Source: Oleispirillum sp963678075
GTDB taxonomy: Bacteria > Pseudomonadota > Alphaproteobacteria > Rhodospirillales > Rhodospirillaceae
DNA: 64,000 nt
NCBI GenBank assembly: GCA_963678075.2
Contig: CAXXPK010000007.1
Coordinates: 62,001 to 126,000, forward strand
Direction: 5' to 3'
Shown here: positions 47,282 to 56,722 of the stretch, piece after piece
Layout: each line of letters starts with the position of its first letter
How positions within the stretch are numbered: the stretch's first letter is position 1
Translations under genes and position numbers: made by a program
Notes under the pieces: model-generated
What the model was told of the DNA's origin: nothing
Database searches by the model: none
What the model saw: the letters and a program-made list of their open reading frames with translations, nothing else

Positions 47282-48238
47282 ATGACATCCATCATCCGCA
47301 TGGATCGCAACGGCGGCCCCGAAGTTCTGCGCCTCGCCGACCATGCCCTGCCCGCCCCCGGCCCCGGAGAGGTTCAGGTCGCGCAAACCGACATCGGCGT
47401 GAACTTCGTCGACGTCTATTACCGCTCCGGTCTCTACCCAATATCCGCCTTCCCCGCAGAATTGGGGGTCGAAGCGGCGGGAACGGTCACGGCGGTCGGC
47501 GATGGGGTCGGCGATTTCGCCTCCGGAGACCGCGTCGCCTACGCGGGAGGAACGCCGGGAGCCTACGCAAGTGCGCGCAATCTCCCTGCGGAGCGCCTGC
47601 TCAAACTGCCGGAGGGCGTGTCCACCCGGCTGGCGGCAACCTCGCCGCTGCGCGGACTGACCGCGCATATGCTGCTGCGCCGGGTGTTCTCGGCCAAGCC
47701 GGGGCAGACCCTGCTGATTCACGCCGTGGCGGGCGGCCTCGGACTGATCCTGATGCAATGGGCGAAGCGCCTGGGACTCACCGTCATCGGCACCGCCGGT
47801 TCGCCGGAAAAGGCGTTGCTGGCCAAGTCGTTCGGTCTGGACCACGCGATTCTCTACCGGGAGACGGATTTCGTCGAAGCAGTCCGGAAGGCAACCTACG
47901 GCACGGGCGTGGATTTCGCGGTGGACGGCATCGGCGGCGACACCCTGCCTCGGACGCTGCGGCCGTTCGGCATCGTGGCCAGCGTCGGCCAGGTCGCGGG
48001 GGCGGTCCCGCCGATCGACATCAACGCCTTGCGCGGTATCGCCCTCGCCCGGCCGAGCATGCTGACCTTCGTCATGGATCTTGGCGCTTATCGCACCGCC
48101 GCGGAAGATTGGTTCGCCGTTCTCGGGGCGGGTCTGCACGTCGCCATCGGCGGCGAGCACCCCCTGGCGGATGCCGTGTCGGCGCACGCGGCGCTGGAAG
48201 CCGGCAAGACCTCCGGCTCTCTGCTGCTGCATCCGTAG
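47282..48238 (+). CDS. NADPH:quinone reductase, zeta-crystallin-like
   Basis: 318-residue MDR-family oxidoreductase without zinc. GroES-like domain (NFVDVYYRSGLYP, ELGVEAAGTVTAVGDG) and Rossmann domain with HAVAGGLGLILMQWAKRLG for NADPH. Relatives reduce quinones by one electron. RBS GGAGAC precedes the ATG by 6 bases. Divergent from the dead LysR gene, so local control may be lost. Confidence 0.88.
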   Translation: MTSIIRMDRNGGPEVLRLADHALPAPGPGEVQVAQTDIGVNFVDVYYRSGLYPISAFPAELGVEAAGTVTAVGDGVGDFASGDRVAYAGGTPGAYASARNLPAERLLKLPEGVSTRLAATSPLRGLTAHMLLRRVFSAKPGQTLLIHAVAGGLGLILMQWAKRLGLTVIGTAGSPEKALLAKSFGLDHAILYRETDFVEAVRKATYGTGVDFAVDGIGGDTLPRTLRPFGIVASVGQVAGAVPPIDINALRGIALARPSMLTFVMDLGAYRTAAEDWFAVLGAGLHVAIGGEHPLADAVSAHAALEAGKTSGSLLLHP

Positions 48239-48242
48239 AGGA

Positions 48243-50066
48243 TTATTCCACGGTCACGCTTTTCGCCAGGTTGCGCGGCTGATCGACGTCGGTGCCTTTC
48301 AGGGCGGCAATGTGATAGGCCAGCAACTGCACCGGAATCGCGTATAGAATCGGCGAAACGAAGGTCTTTACCGTCGGCATCACGACGGTGGCGAAAGCCT
48401 TGTCCTTAAACAGGGCGACACCCTCGGCATCGCCGATGAAGATCACCTGACCGCCCCGGGCGATCACCTCTTGCACGTTGGAAGCGGTCTTTTCGAACAG
48501 TTCGTCCGGCGGCGCCACCACCACCACCGGCACGGTCTCGTCAATCATCGCGATCGGACCGTGCTTCATTTCCCCGGCGGCGAAGCCCTCGGCATGGATA
48601 TAGCTGATTTCCTTCAGCTTCAGCGCGCCTTCCATGGCGATCGGATAGGCCGTACCTCGCCCCAGATAGAAGACGTCGGAAACATCCAACAGCTTTTGCG
48701 CGATGGCCCGAACCTCGTCGTCGCACTTCAGAATTTCGGTGGCATAGGCCGGAACCTCGGTCAGCGCCTTGCTCAAGGCGGCTTCCGCGTCGCGGTCGAG
48801 TTCGCCGCACGCCTTGCCAAGGGCAATCGCCAGACAGGCCAGCACGGTCAACTGCGTGGTGAACGCCTTGGTCGAGGCGACGCCGATCTCCGGCCCGGCC
48901 AGGGTCGGCAGCACCGCGTTGGCCTCGCGTGCCATGGTGCTTTCCGGCACGTTGACGATGGTCAGGGTGTGCATCCCGGACTCCTTGCAGAAACGCAAGG
49001 CCGCCAGGGTGTCTGCGGTTTCGCCGGATTGCGAAATGAACACCGCCAAGCCCCCCGCCTCCACCGGCGAGGCGCGATAGCGGAACTCCGACGCGATGTC
49101 CAGATCCACCGGAATCCGCGCGAAACGTTCGATCCAGTACTTCCCGACCATCGAGGCATAGTACGAGGTGCCGCAGGCGACCAACGTTACCCGCTTCACC
49201 TTGGCCAGGTCGAAGGGCATCGGCGGCAGGGTGATGGTGCGCTCCACCGGATTGAAATGACTGTTCAGGGTGTCGCCGATCACCGTCGCCTGTTCGTAGA
49301 TTTCCTTCAGCATGAAATGGCGATAGGCGCCCTTGCCGATCATCGCGCCGGAGAACTGCGTGATGTGGATAGGCCGTTCCACCACCACGCCGGAGGCGTC
49401 GAAGGCCTCGACCCCGTGCGCAGACAGAACCGCGAAGTCGCCGTCCTCAAGATAGGCGATGCGGCGCGTCAACGGCGCCAGAGCCAGCGCGTCGGAACCG
49501 AGGTACATCTCGCCCTCGCCGAAGCCGACGGCCAGCGGCGAACCCTTGCGCGCGCCGATGATCATACCGTCGTGACCGACGAACAGAATGGCCAGCGCGA
49601 ACGCCCCCTTCAGGCGCTGCAACGCGGCGAAGGTCGCCTCCTTCGGGGGCAGGCCGGTGGACAGGTAGGCGGAAATCAGGTGCACCACGACCTCGGTGTC
49701 GGTCTCGGACTCGAAGGCATGGCCCTGGGCCATCAACTCGCGGCGCAGTTCCTGGAAATTCTCGATGATGCCGTTGTGGACCAGGGCGACGCGACCATCG
49801 CTGTGCGGATGAGCGTTGGCCTCGTTCGGCACGCCATGGGTCGCCCAGCGGGTGTGACCGATGCCGGTGGCGCCATGGATCGGGCACTTCGCCAGCGCCG
49901 CCTCAAGATTGACGATCTTGCCCTCGGCACGGCGGCGTTCGATGCGCCCACCGTCTAGGGCGGCGATGCCCGCGCTGTCGTAGCCGCGATATTCCAGGCG
50001 TTTCAAACCGTCCAGAAGAAACGGCGCGACGTCCGTCTTGCCGATGATCCCAACGATACCGCACAT
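48243..50066 (-). CDS. glmS: glutamine:fructose-6-phosphate aminotransferase
   Basis: Makes glucosamine 6-phosphate, the first step to UDP-GlcNAc. 607 residues: N-terminal Ntn glutaminase starting with catalytic Cys (MCGIVGIIG), GHTRWATHG, then two SIS domains (CGTSYYASMVGKYW, ISQSGETADTL) and the C-terminal PRNLAKSVTVE. I chose the ATG at 50066 because processing requires Cys at position 2. It lies 14 bases after glmU. No glmS ribozyme is seen upstream. Confidence 0.97.
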   Translation of the reverse strand: MCGIVGIIGKTDVAPFLLDGLKRLEYRGYDSAGIAALDGGRIERRRAEGKIVNLEAALAKCPIHGATGIGHTRWATHGVPNEANAHPHSDGRVALVHNGIIENFQELRRELMAQGHAFESETDTEVVVHLISAYLSTGLPPKEATFAALQRLKGAFALAILFVGHDGMIIGARKGSPLAVGFGEGEMYLGSDALALAPLTRRIAYLEDGDFAVLSAHGVEAFDASGVVVERPIHITQFSGAMIGKGAYRHFMLKEIYEQATVIGDTLNSHFNPVERTITLPPMPFDLAKVKRVTLVACGTSYYASMVGKYWIERFARIPVDLDIASEFRYRASPVEAGGLAVFISQSGETADTLAALRFCKESGMHTLTIVNVPESTMAREANAVLPTLAGPEIGVASTKAFTTQLTVLACLAIALGKACGELDRDAEAALSKALTEVPAYATEILKCDDEVRAIAQKLLDVSDVFYLGRGTAYPIAMEGALKLKEISYIHAEGFAAGEMKHGPIAMIDETVPVVVVAPPDELFEKTASNVQEVIARGGQVIFIGDAEGVALFKDKAFATVVMPTVKTFVSPILYAIPVQLLAYHIAALKGTDVDQPRNLAKSVTVE

Positions 50067-50080
50067 GACCCTATGACTCC

Positions 50081-51439
50081 CTAGACCTTCTTTGCCTTCA
50101 GCGCGCGCATCCTTTCGCAGAAACGCGTCGCCCAACCCGCCACCGTCTTCTGCGGCGCGCGGGTCACCGTCAGCGCGCCCGCCGGAACCTCGTGCGTCAC
50201 CACAGACCCGGCGCCGACGATGGCGCCATCGCCGATCTTGACCGGCGCCACCAGCGAGGTGTTGGACCCGATGAACGCGGCCGTGCCGATATCGGTGAAG
50301 CTTTTGTTGAAACCATCATAGTTGCAGGTGATGGTCCCCGCGCCGATGTTGGCCCCGGCCCCGACCCGCGCGTCGCCGATATAGGTCAGGTGATTGACCT
50401 TGGCGCCGGGTTCGACCACCGCCTTCTTGATCTCGACGAAATTGCCGATGTGGGCCCCTTGGCCGATTTCAGCGCCGGGACGCAGCCGTGCATACGGCCC
50501 AAGCGTGGCGCCGGAGGCAACCGTCGCGTTTTCGAAATGGCAGAAGCCCTTGATCGTCACGCCATCGCCGATGACAACGCCGGGACCGAAGACGACGAAG
50601 GGTTCGATCGTCACGTCGCGGCCCAGTTCGGTATCCATGCTGAAATGAACCGTGTGCGGATCGGTCATCGTCACCCCGGCGGCCAGCCAGCGGGCGCGCA
50701 ACCGGTCTTGCGCCAGGGATTCCACCAACGCCAGATCGGCGCGGCTGTTGACGCCCAGGAAATCCTCCTCGTCGCCTTCGACCACGGCGCAGGCGCAGCC
50801 CTCGGCACGGGCCAGGGCAACGATATCGGTCAGGTAGTACTCGCCCTTGGCGTTGGCGTTGCCGATGGCGGACAAGAGCCGCCAGGCCACGGTGCCTTCG
50901 ATCACCATCACCCCGGAATTGCACAGGGTCACGTCCAGTTCGGCGGGGGAGGCATCCTTCGCCTCGACGATACGGATCAATCCACCCGCGTCATCGACGA
51001 TCAAGCGACCGTAAGCGCCAGGGTCCTCGGCATCGAAGCCCAACACCACCACCGCCGGATTGGCCGAGGAAGCCCGCAGCGCCAGGGCACGATCCAAGGT
51101 CTCCGCCCCTATCAACGGGGTATCGCCGAACGCCACCAGAATATCGCCGGAAAAGTCCTTCAATGCCTCCCGCGCCGCCAGCACCGCGTGCGCGGTCCCC
51201 AGGCGATCCGCCTGCACCGCCACCACCGCGCCCGCATCGCGAGCCAGAGCCTCAACCTTGGGCATGTTGGGGCCGGCGACGACGACGCAACGCGCCACCT
51301 CCAGCCCATCCAGCAGGCTCAAAACATGGGCCAACATCGGACAACCGCAGACCGGATGCATCACCTTCGGCAGACTGGATTTCATCCGGGTCCCCAACCC
51401 GGCGGCCAGAACGACGGCGGAAACGGAAGATTTGAGCAT
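50081..51439 (-). CDS. glmU: bifunctional GlcNAc-1-P uridyltransferase / GlcN-1-P acetyltransferase
   Basis: Completes UDP-GlcNAc synthesis. 452 residues: N-terminal nucleotidyltransferase with LAAGLGTRMKSSLPKVMHPV and GDTPLI, and a C-terminal left-handed beta-helix of hexapeptide repeats (from about residue 250) with the acetyltransferase His region LTYIGDARVGAGANIGAGT. ATG 51439 chosen from the conserved start MLKSSVSAVV; an upstream Met at 51475 is possible. Together with glmS and glmM it completes the pathway. Confidence 0.96.
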   Translation of the reverse strand: MLKSSVSAVVLAAGLGTRMKSSLPKVMHPVCGCPMLAHVLSLLDGLEVARCVVVAGPNMPKVEALARDAGAVVAVQADRLGTAHAVLAAREALKDFSGDILVAFGDTPLIGAETLDRALALRASSANPAVVVLGFDAEDPGAYGRLIVDDAGGLIRIVEAKDASPAELDVTLCNSGVMVIEGTVAWRLLSAIGNANAKGEYYLTDIVALARAEGCACAVVEGDEEDFLGVNSRADLALVESLAQDRLRARWLAAGVTMTDPHTVHFSMDTELGRDVTIEPFVVFGPGVVIGDGVTIKGFCHFENATVASGATLGPYARLRPGAEIGQGAHIGNFVEIKKAVVEPGAKVNHLTYIGDARVGAGANIGAGTITCNYDGFNKSFTDIGTAAFIGSNTSLVAPVKIGDGAIVGAGSVVTHEVPAGALTVTRAPQKTVAGWATRFCERMRALKAKKV

Positions 51440-51619
51440 CGGAATACTCTCACTGGATGGAACGGACTTTTTCATGGGGCGGAGCGCCGCAACGTCTGTA
51501 GCATACCCCCCCCCGCGACACCACATGCATACCATCCCCGGTATAAGCACGGTTGACGTTCTTCGGCCAATCACTCCATGTTACGGCTTATTGCACGACC
51601 CCCACGACAAGGACCTGAA

Positions 51620-52342
51620 ATGCCCAACACTTCACTCCCCGCCTTCGGCACCAACGGCTACGGCGCCATCCTGTTCGACCTGGACGGCACCCTGGTGGAT
51701 AGCCTTCCGGCCCTGGTGGAAAGCCTGAACGCCATCCTGCGAGAAGACGGGCGCCGCCCGCTGGACGCCAACGAGGTGCGGCTGATGGTCGGCGACGGCA
51801 TCAAGATCCTGGTCGCCCGCGCCTATGCCGCGACCGGCCTGCCGCCCGATGGAGATGCAGCCCTGAACGCGTTGGTGGAACGCTTCTCCGCCCACTACGA
51901 CCCCGACCCCACAGCCGGATGCGGCACCTTCCCCCACGCGCCGGAACTTTTGGCCGGACTGCTGGGCATGGGATTCCGCCTGGGCGTGGTGACCAACAAG
52001 CCCCTCTCCCCCGCCATATCGATCCTGCGGGAATTCACCCTGATGCCGGTGCTGAGCGTGGTGGTCGGCGGCGACAGCACGCCGCACATGAAGCCCCACC
52101 CCGAACCCTTTCTGCATGCCGCCGACCAGCTGGAAATCACGCCCGAGCGGGTGATCGTGGTCGGTGACTCCTTTAACGACGTGGAAGGCGCGCGCCGCGC
52201 CGGGATGCGCACCATCGCGGTTTCTTACGGCTATTCGCGGATGCCGGTGTCCGAGTTCGGGGCGGACGTGGTGATCGACGCCCTGATCGACATTCCACGG
52301 GCAGTGATGGAGCTGCCCGCGGCCGCCATGATTGCCCCTTGA
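51620..52342 (+). CDS. gph: phosphoglycolate phosphatase, HAD family
   Basis: 240 residues with HAD motif I FDLDGTLVDS, motif II VVTNKP, and motifs III/IV around KPHPEPFLHAADQL and VGDSFNDVEGARRAGM. Cleaves 2-phosphoglycolate formed in DNA repair and, where present, photorespiration. Start ATG at 51620; the frame is open 14 codons further. It lies just before tRNA-Val. HAD substrate assignments by sequence alone carry some risk. Confidence 0.85.
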   Translation: MPNTSLPAFGTNGYGAILFDLDGTLVDSLPALVESLNAILREDGRRPLDANEVRLMVGDGIKILVARAYAATGLPPDGDAALNALVERFSAHYDPDPTAGCGTFPHAPELLAGLLGMGFRLGVVTNKPLSPAISILREFTLMPVLSVVVGGDSTPHMKPHPEPFLHAADQLEITPERVIVVGDSFNDVEGARRAGMRTIAVSYGYSRMPVSEFGADVVIDALIDIPRAVMELPAAAMIAP

Positions 52343-52388
52343 CAGGCCGCGCGGGGAAAGGCTAAACATCGCCCCTCACCGCAAACGG

Positions 52389-52463
52389 GGGCGCGTAGCT
52401 CAGCGGGAGAGCACTGCCTTCACACGGCAGGGGTCACAGGTTCAATCCCTGTCGCGCCCACCA
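52389..52463 (+). tRNA. tRNA-Val (CAC), island attachment gene
   Basis: A 75-base cloverleaf with encoded CCA: acceptor GGGCGCG/CGCGCCC, anticodon loop TTCACAC giving CAC, T arm CAGG-TTCAATC-CCTG with one mismatch-free stem. An integrase gene starts 115 bases downstream on the same strand, the classical arrangement for site-specific insertion into a tRNA 3' end. Confidence 0.95.
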
Positions 52464-52470
52464 TCGCGAA

Positions 52471-52494
52471 AGCCGCAGGAAACTGCGGTTTTTT
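52471..52494 (+). terminator. Rho-independent terminator after tRNA-Val
   Basis: CCGCAG-GAAA-CTGCGG followed by TTTTTT, eight bases after the tRNA CCA. Confidence 0.9.
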
Positions 52495-52577
52495 GCTTTT
52501 CCGGGGATAGCCCTCCCCTCCTTCCCTTGTTTTTGCGGGACAATTGGTCATTAGACACTGTCCCTGGAGTGTCCCCC

Positions 52578-53549
52578 ATGGCCACCATCACCAAACGCTT
52601 CAACCGCGACGGCGCACATATCGGTTGGCAGGTGAAAGTCCGCCGACATGGCTTCCCGCCGAAATCCAAAACCTTCGAGCGCGAAGCCGATGCGAAGGTT
52701 TGGGCACGCGCCATCGAGGCGGAGATGGACAAAGGCGCGTTCATAGATCGCTCCCTGGCGGAACGGACGACGCTCGGCGACGCGGTCGCCCATTATCTCG
52801 ACGCCGTCGCGCCCGCCCACAAAGGCGCGGAAGTGGAAACCGTCCGGCTGAACCGCTTCGTGCGCGAAGAGCCGGAGCTTTGCCGGTATGCCCTCTCCAA
52901 CCTGCGCACGCATCTGTTCGAAGACTACCGCGACCGCCGCCTGGAAAGTATTGTGCCAGGAACCGTATGCCGGGAGATCAACCTGCTGCATGCGGTCCTG
53001 GAATCGGTGCGTCGCCGGGGCGGATTGATCGAGAACCCGCTGGCCCATGTCCGCCGCCCGACAGTGATGGATGAACGCACCGTGCGCCTTCCGCCCGAGG
53101 ATGAAACGAAGCTGATGGCCGCGCTGGACGACGCACGCAACCCCTGGCTCAAGCCGTTCGTGATCGTCGCCCTGGAAACCGCAATGCGGCGCAGCGAAAT
53201 TCTCTCGTTGCGATGGAAGAACGTGGACCTGACGAACCGCACCGCCTTCCTGCCCGACACCAAGAACGGTCGCAGCCGCACCGTTCCCCTCAGCACTCGC
53301 GCCGTGGGAACTCTGCGCGCCCAGCCCCGCCGCCTCGACGGCGCGGTGTTCCCGATCACGGCAGAGGCGGTGAAACAAGCCTGGACCCGCGCCCGCAACC
53401 GCGCGCAACTGCCGCACCTGCACCTTCATGACCTCCGCCACGAAGCCACCAGCCGCCTTGCCGAGAAGGGGTGGAACATCCTGGAACTCGCCGCCGTCAC
53501 CGGCCAGCAAGACCTTAAAATCCTCCGATTACATACGAACACAATTTAA
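52578..53549 (+). CDS. tyrosine recombinase (phage/island integrase), C-terminus damaged
   Basis: 323 residues from ATG 52578 (MATITKRFNRDGAHIGWQVK). The first catalytic Arg is in LETAMRRSEIL and the His-x-x-Arg in LHDLRHEATS. The C-terminus reads TGQQDLKILRLHTNTI and stops, where relatives have TGH-x-DL and then RYTH with the nucleophilic Tyr; both the second His and the Tyr are missing. It is adjacent to tRNA-Val, so it once integrated this island, but it is likely inactive now. Confidence 0.82.
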   Translation: MATITKRFNRDGAHIGWQVKVRRHGFPPKSKTFEREADAKVWARAIEAEMDKGAFIDRSLAERTTLGDAVAHYLDAVAPAHKGAEVETVRLNRFVREEPELCRYALSNLRTHLFEDYRDRRLESIVPGTVCREINLLHAVLESVRRRGGLIENPLAHVRRPTVMDERTVRLPPEDETKLMAALDDARNPWLKPFVIVALETAMRRSEILSLRWKNVDLTNRTAFLPDTKNGRSRTVPLSTRAVGTLRAQPRRLDGAVFPITAEAVKQAWTRARNRAQLPHLHLHDLRHEATSRLAEKGWNILELAAVTGQQDLKILRLHTNTI

Positions 53550-53759
53550 ATAATGCACTATCCGCATAAACAACCCCGGCCAAGACGCTGCCGACGACAA
53601 TTCTATTCACGCTCTCTCCCTCCAGCACCCCAAACAACTTCGCACCAACGCATTACACGAACACCTTCCCGTCAGCTTGAACCGCACCAGGATTGCCCGG
53701 GGTTGATTAGTTCAGGTTATGGGACCCCGAACACCCTATCGGCATTCACCCCCGCCCAC

Positions 53760-54683
53760 TTATGAAGCGTCGTAGCTTTGCTTCAAGAGGGGTTTGGCGC
53801 GTTCGAAGTCCTGGCGGGTGCGGAGCGTGATTTCCAGGTCGCCAGTGCCGAAGTGGCCGAGCTGGCGGACGTCACGGGTGAAGCCTGGGTCCAGGGCCAC
53901 GCTGTCGGGATCGACCTTCACGTAGACCAGCAGTTTGCCTTGCTGGTTATGCACCTCGATGCAAGCGAAGTTCTTGATGCGGCGGAAAGCGATGTAATGC
54001 TTCAGGGTCTTCTCCTGCACGTCGTCGCCCAGGGAGGTCAGGAACGCCTTCAGCGCCTCGTAGAGGTCGGAAAGCTGGGTTCCGGCTTCGGCCAAGTGCT
54101 GGGCGACGGTTTTCACCCGGCCCACGCCGTTGCCATTCTTGCGCTTTTGCCCCCCTTCCACCGCCACCGTCTGCTGCGTCGAGACGGAGTTGACCAGATC
54201 GAACAGCAGCAGGTCGTCGCCATAGTGGCGGTAGCGGATCAGTTCGATGTTGCGGTTCATCTGCTTGACCGCATGGCCATCAAATTTATTGAAATCCCCA
54301 GCGATACACAGCAGGCGCGGCGAAGACCATTCGACGGTCTGCGCCACGTCTTTGCCGTAGGTGTCCATCACCAACCATTCGAAGTCTTTTTTGTGGTCCA
54401 TCAGTCAGTCGAGATAATATAGACCCTGATTGATCACATTCTCGTTCGAGGCCCGCTTGTATTCGATGATCACCGGACTGCCGTTCTCGTCGATAGCCAG
54501 AGTATCCATCCGCCCGTTGTGATCCTTTCCAGTGGAATACTCGGTGGCGAGGAAGCGAACCCCCAAGAAGGTTTCCAGGTGGTGCTCGATCAGCATCTGA
54601 AGGGATTTCTCCAGTGGCGCGGACACACCCGCGATCTCGCAAGGTTGATTGCCGGACAACCGGAACAGCTTGATGTCACTCAT
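53760..54683 (-). pseudogene. DUF5655-like protein with PD-(D/E)XK-type domain, one in-frame stop
   Basis: Read through one TGA (54405-54407), the frame gives 307 residues from ATG 54683 (MSDIKLFRLSGNQP). The first half has TGKDHNGRMDTLAIDENG then VIIEYKR, a PD-(D/E)XK-like core (Asp, Glu-x-Lys). After LYYLD the stop interrupts; it then continues LMDHKKDFEWLVMDTYGK to a C-terminal DUF5655-like domain (AFRRIKNFACIEVHNQQGKL). Family members have Trp at the stop (TGG to TGA). Overlaps the upstream gene by four bases; AT-richer than the host. Confidence 0.75.
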
Positions 54684-55747
54684 GGCTTGGCTTCCACAGG
54701 CAAAGTGTGAAGGTAGCCCGACCAAGCGAACAGTAGGAACGACAGCATAACCGTATCGTCTATTGTCAGTTCCCGATTCTTGGCGGGCGGAGTCCCAGGA
54801 TGGCGGATGCCTGGATAATCCGAGGTGAAGCCATACAACTTGCCGAGACTTGCCTTGGCTGGGATGACGGCATCGATTACTGAAATAGTGGCCATTGGCT
54901 TTAAGATGTCGTCGAGACTTCCTGATATTTTGGACTGATGCGGGAAAAGACCCAGCTTCTCGTATTTCGTCAGTAATCCACCAAGGGAACCACGCTTCTC
55001 GTTGATCTTGTCGGCAACGACAGCTTCGACGTAAGAGGCCATCTTGTGAATAGGGGTCTTCTTGTCCCCATTTAGCCGCAAACAGACATAATAGGCTTCC
55101 TCGAACGCCCCCCAAAATTCTTGGAGGTCCCCATGAGGGCCAGCCCAGTTTTCGATCAGTTCATTAATACGGAATGCCTGCCCCGAGATCAGTGGCATCA
55201 GGCGGAAGGCTGGGCAGAGCTTGTAAGGCAGGTGGAACTTCTCGATGAAGTCACCGATGAGCCGGGTGAAATGATCAGCCCAAGCTGGGGCATGCTCATC
55301 CCAAAGCAATTCATAAGTGGCTTCGAGGAATGCCTGGATGTCCACTTCGAGAACAAATTCAGGCAACGCTGTGTAATGAAGAGCGTCCAGAGCGCTCCCT
55401 GCATAGTCGGCATCGTCGGCAGCCTCAAAGGACTGCTTGAACGATGTGAAGCTGGAAGCGAGTTCCTCAGACAGCTTCTTGAACTTGGTCTGACTGGGGG
55501 TCAGTTCAGGTTGGCCATCTTCACCTTGTCCAGATCCGTCATTCTCCGCCAACAAAATCTCAGCATACTGTGCTTGCAGGTCTTCGGCACGACGAACAAA
55601 ACGCTTTTCGACGACTCGAACCAGTTGAATGCCAATTTCCACAAAAACGTCAGGAGGAGGGAGCGAGCCATCCTCTGGGTCAGAGATTTCTCGAAAGACC
55701 TCTTCCCCGAAGTATTCCCAGGAGCCTATGAAAGCATTTTTCATCAT
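54680..55747 (-). CDS. large helical protein, possible abortive-infection type, unknown
   Basis: 355 residues from ATG 55747 (or the adjacent ATG 55744) after GGGGAG. It is mainly alpha-helical and acidic, without signal or membrane segments. The C-terminal part with GFTSDYPGIRHPGTP and TIDDTVMLSFLLFAWSGYL recalls the end of HEPN/Abi-like proteins (SD-x-x-GIRH); this is recollection, not a search result. IS copy 2 lies 12 bases upstream and has replaced its promoter. It overlaps the DUF5655-like gene by four bases, so the two make an operon. Confidence 0.55.
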   Translation of the reverse strand: MMKNAFIGSWEYFGEEVFREISDPEDGSLPPPDVFVEIGIQLVRVVEKRFVRRAEDLQAQYAEILLAENDGSGQGEDGQPELTPSQTKFKKLSEELASSFTSFKQSFEAADDADYAGSALDALHYTALPEFVLEVDIQAFLEATYELLWDEHAPAWADHFTRLIGDFIEKFHLPYKLCPAFRLMPLISGQAFRINELIENWAGPHGDLQEFWGAFEEAYYVCLRLNGDKKTPIHKMASYVEAVVADKINEKRGSLGGLLTKYEKLGLFPHQSKISGSLDDILKPMATISVIDAVIPAKASLGKLYGFTSDYPGIRHPGTPPAKNRELTIDDTVMLSFLLFAWSGYLHTLPVEAKP

Positions 55748-55759
55748 AGCTCCCCGCCA

Positions 55760-56605
55760 GGCTCAGGACCCATTAAATTATTGTCAGGCAGATCGGCGGC
55801 TGATTCACTCATGGGAGGGAGGACCCCATCCACGAGTGATCTGTTTTGGTTGTCAGAGAGGCAGTTGGCGAAGATCGAGCCGCATTTCCCGCTATCGCAT
55901 GGCGTGCCGCGGGTTGATGATCGGCGAGTGATCAGCGGCATCGTTCATGTGATCCGCAACGGCTTACGGTGGCGAGATGCACCACTCGTCTATGGCCCCC
56001 ACAAAACCCTCTATAATCGTTTCGTTCGCTGGAGCCGACTTGGGGTGTTCAGCCGGATCTTCGCGGCCTTGACGGGAGAGGCTGGCCCTCCAGACCGGTT
56101 GATGATCGATGCAACCCACCTGAAAGCTCATCGGACCGCCGCGAGCCTCTATAAAAAGGGGCTCTTGCCCGATGTATCGGACGCACAAAAGGCGGGCTGA
56201 ACTCCAAGCTTCATGCGGTTTGCGACGGACAAGGAAGGCCCCTCATCCTGCTGCTCAGCGAGGGGCAAATGAGCGATGACAAAGGCGCGATGCTGTTGCT
56301 CGACCTATTTCCCAAGGCCAACGTCCTGATCGCCGACAAGGGCTATGACGGTGATCCCCTTCGAGAGGCTTTGACACAGCGAGGGATCTCTACATGCATC
56401 CCGCCAATGCGTCATCGCAAAACCCAGTACGCTTACGACAAAACCCTCTATCGCCAGCGTCATAGGATCGAGAACCTCTTCGCTCGCCTCAAGGATTGGC
56501 GGCGTATCCACACCCGATATGACCGATGTGCGGATATCTTCTTTGCCGCCGTCATCATCGCGGTACTCCTCCTCTTCTGGATCGAACCTTAATGAGTCCT
56601 GAGCC
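55760..56605 (+). mobile_element. IS5-family insertion sequence, copy 2
   Basis: 846 bp, the same length and orientation as copy 1 at 9925-10770, with about a dozen substitutions. Ends GGCTCAGGACCCATTAA and its complement with one change. Flanks (CCGCCA on the left and TAAAGG on the right) show no target duplication, as for copy 1. The element lies at the right end of the tRNA-Val island. Confidence 0.9.
55811..56592 (+). CDS. IS5-family transposase, copy 2, original start codon lost
   Basis: The same two frames as copy 1: frame A ends at 56200 and frame B at 56592. The ATG used in copy 1 is ACG here (55832). An in-frame ATG at 55811 (MGGRTPSTSDLFW) gives seven extra residues but lies within the usual ribosome site, so expression is probably weak. 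The DDE residues remain. Confidence 0.75.
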
Positions 56606-56722
56606 TAAAGGTGCCGAACCAGGAATACGGACAAGAATCGTGGAAAAGGCCACGTCCCGTCCGCCGGAAGATAAGGAATCTTTCCTGATCGCCCCTTAGG
56701 TCTTTTCCGGAAAGACCAGGGC

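Noticed and set aside
53550..53759. Short open frame after the integrase
   Set aside because: No ribosome site, no domain, Arg/His/Pro-rich; likely debris of the island.
55121..56200. A fused protein running from the cassette region into the transposase
   Set aside because: The first half is antisense to the 355-residue gene; only the part from about 55811 is transposase.
56699..56717. GGTCTTT-TCCGG-AAAGACC hairpin as a terminator
   Set aside because: No T run on either side and no gene directly upstream.
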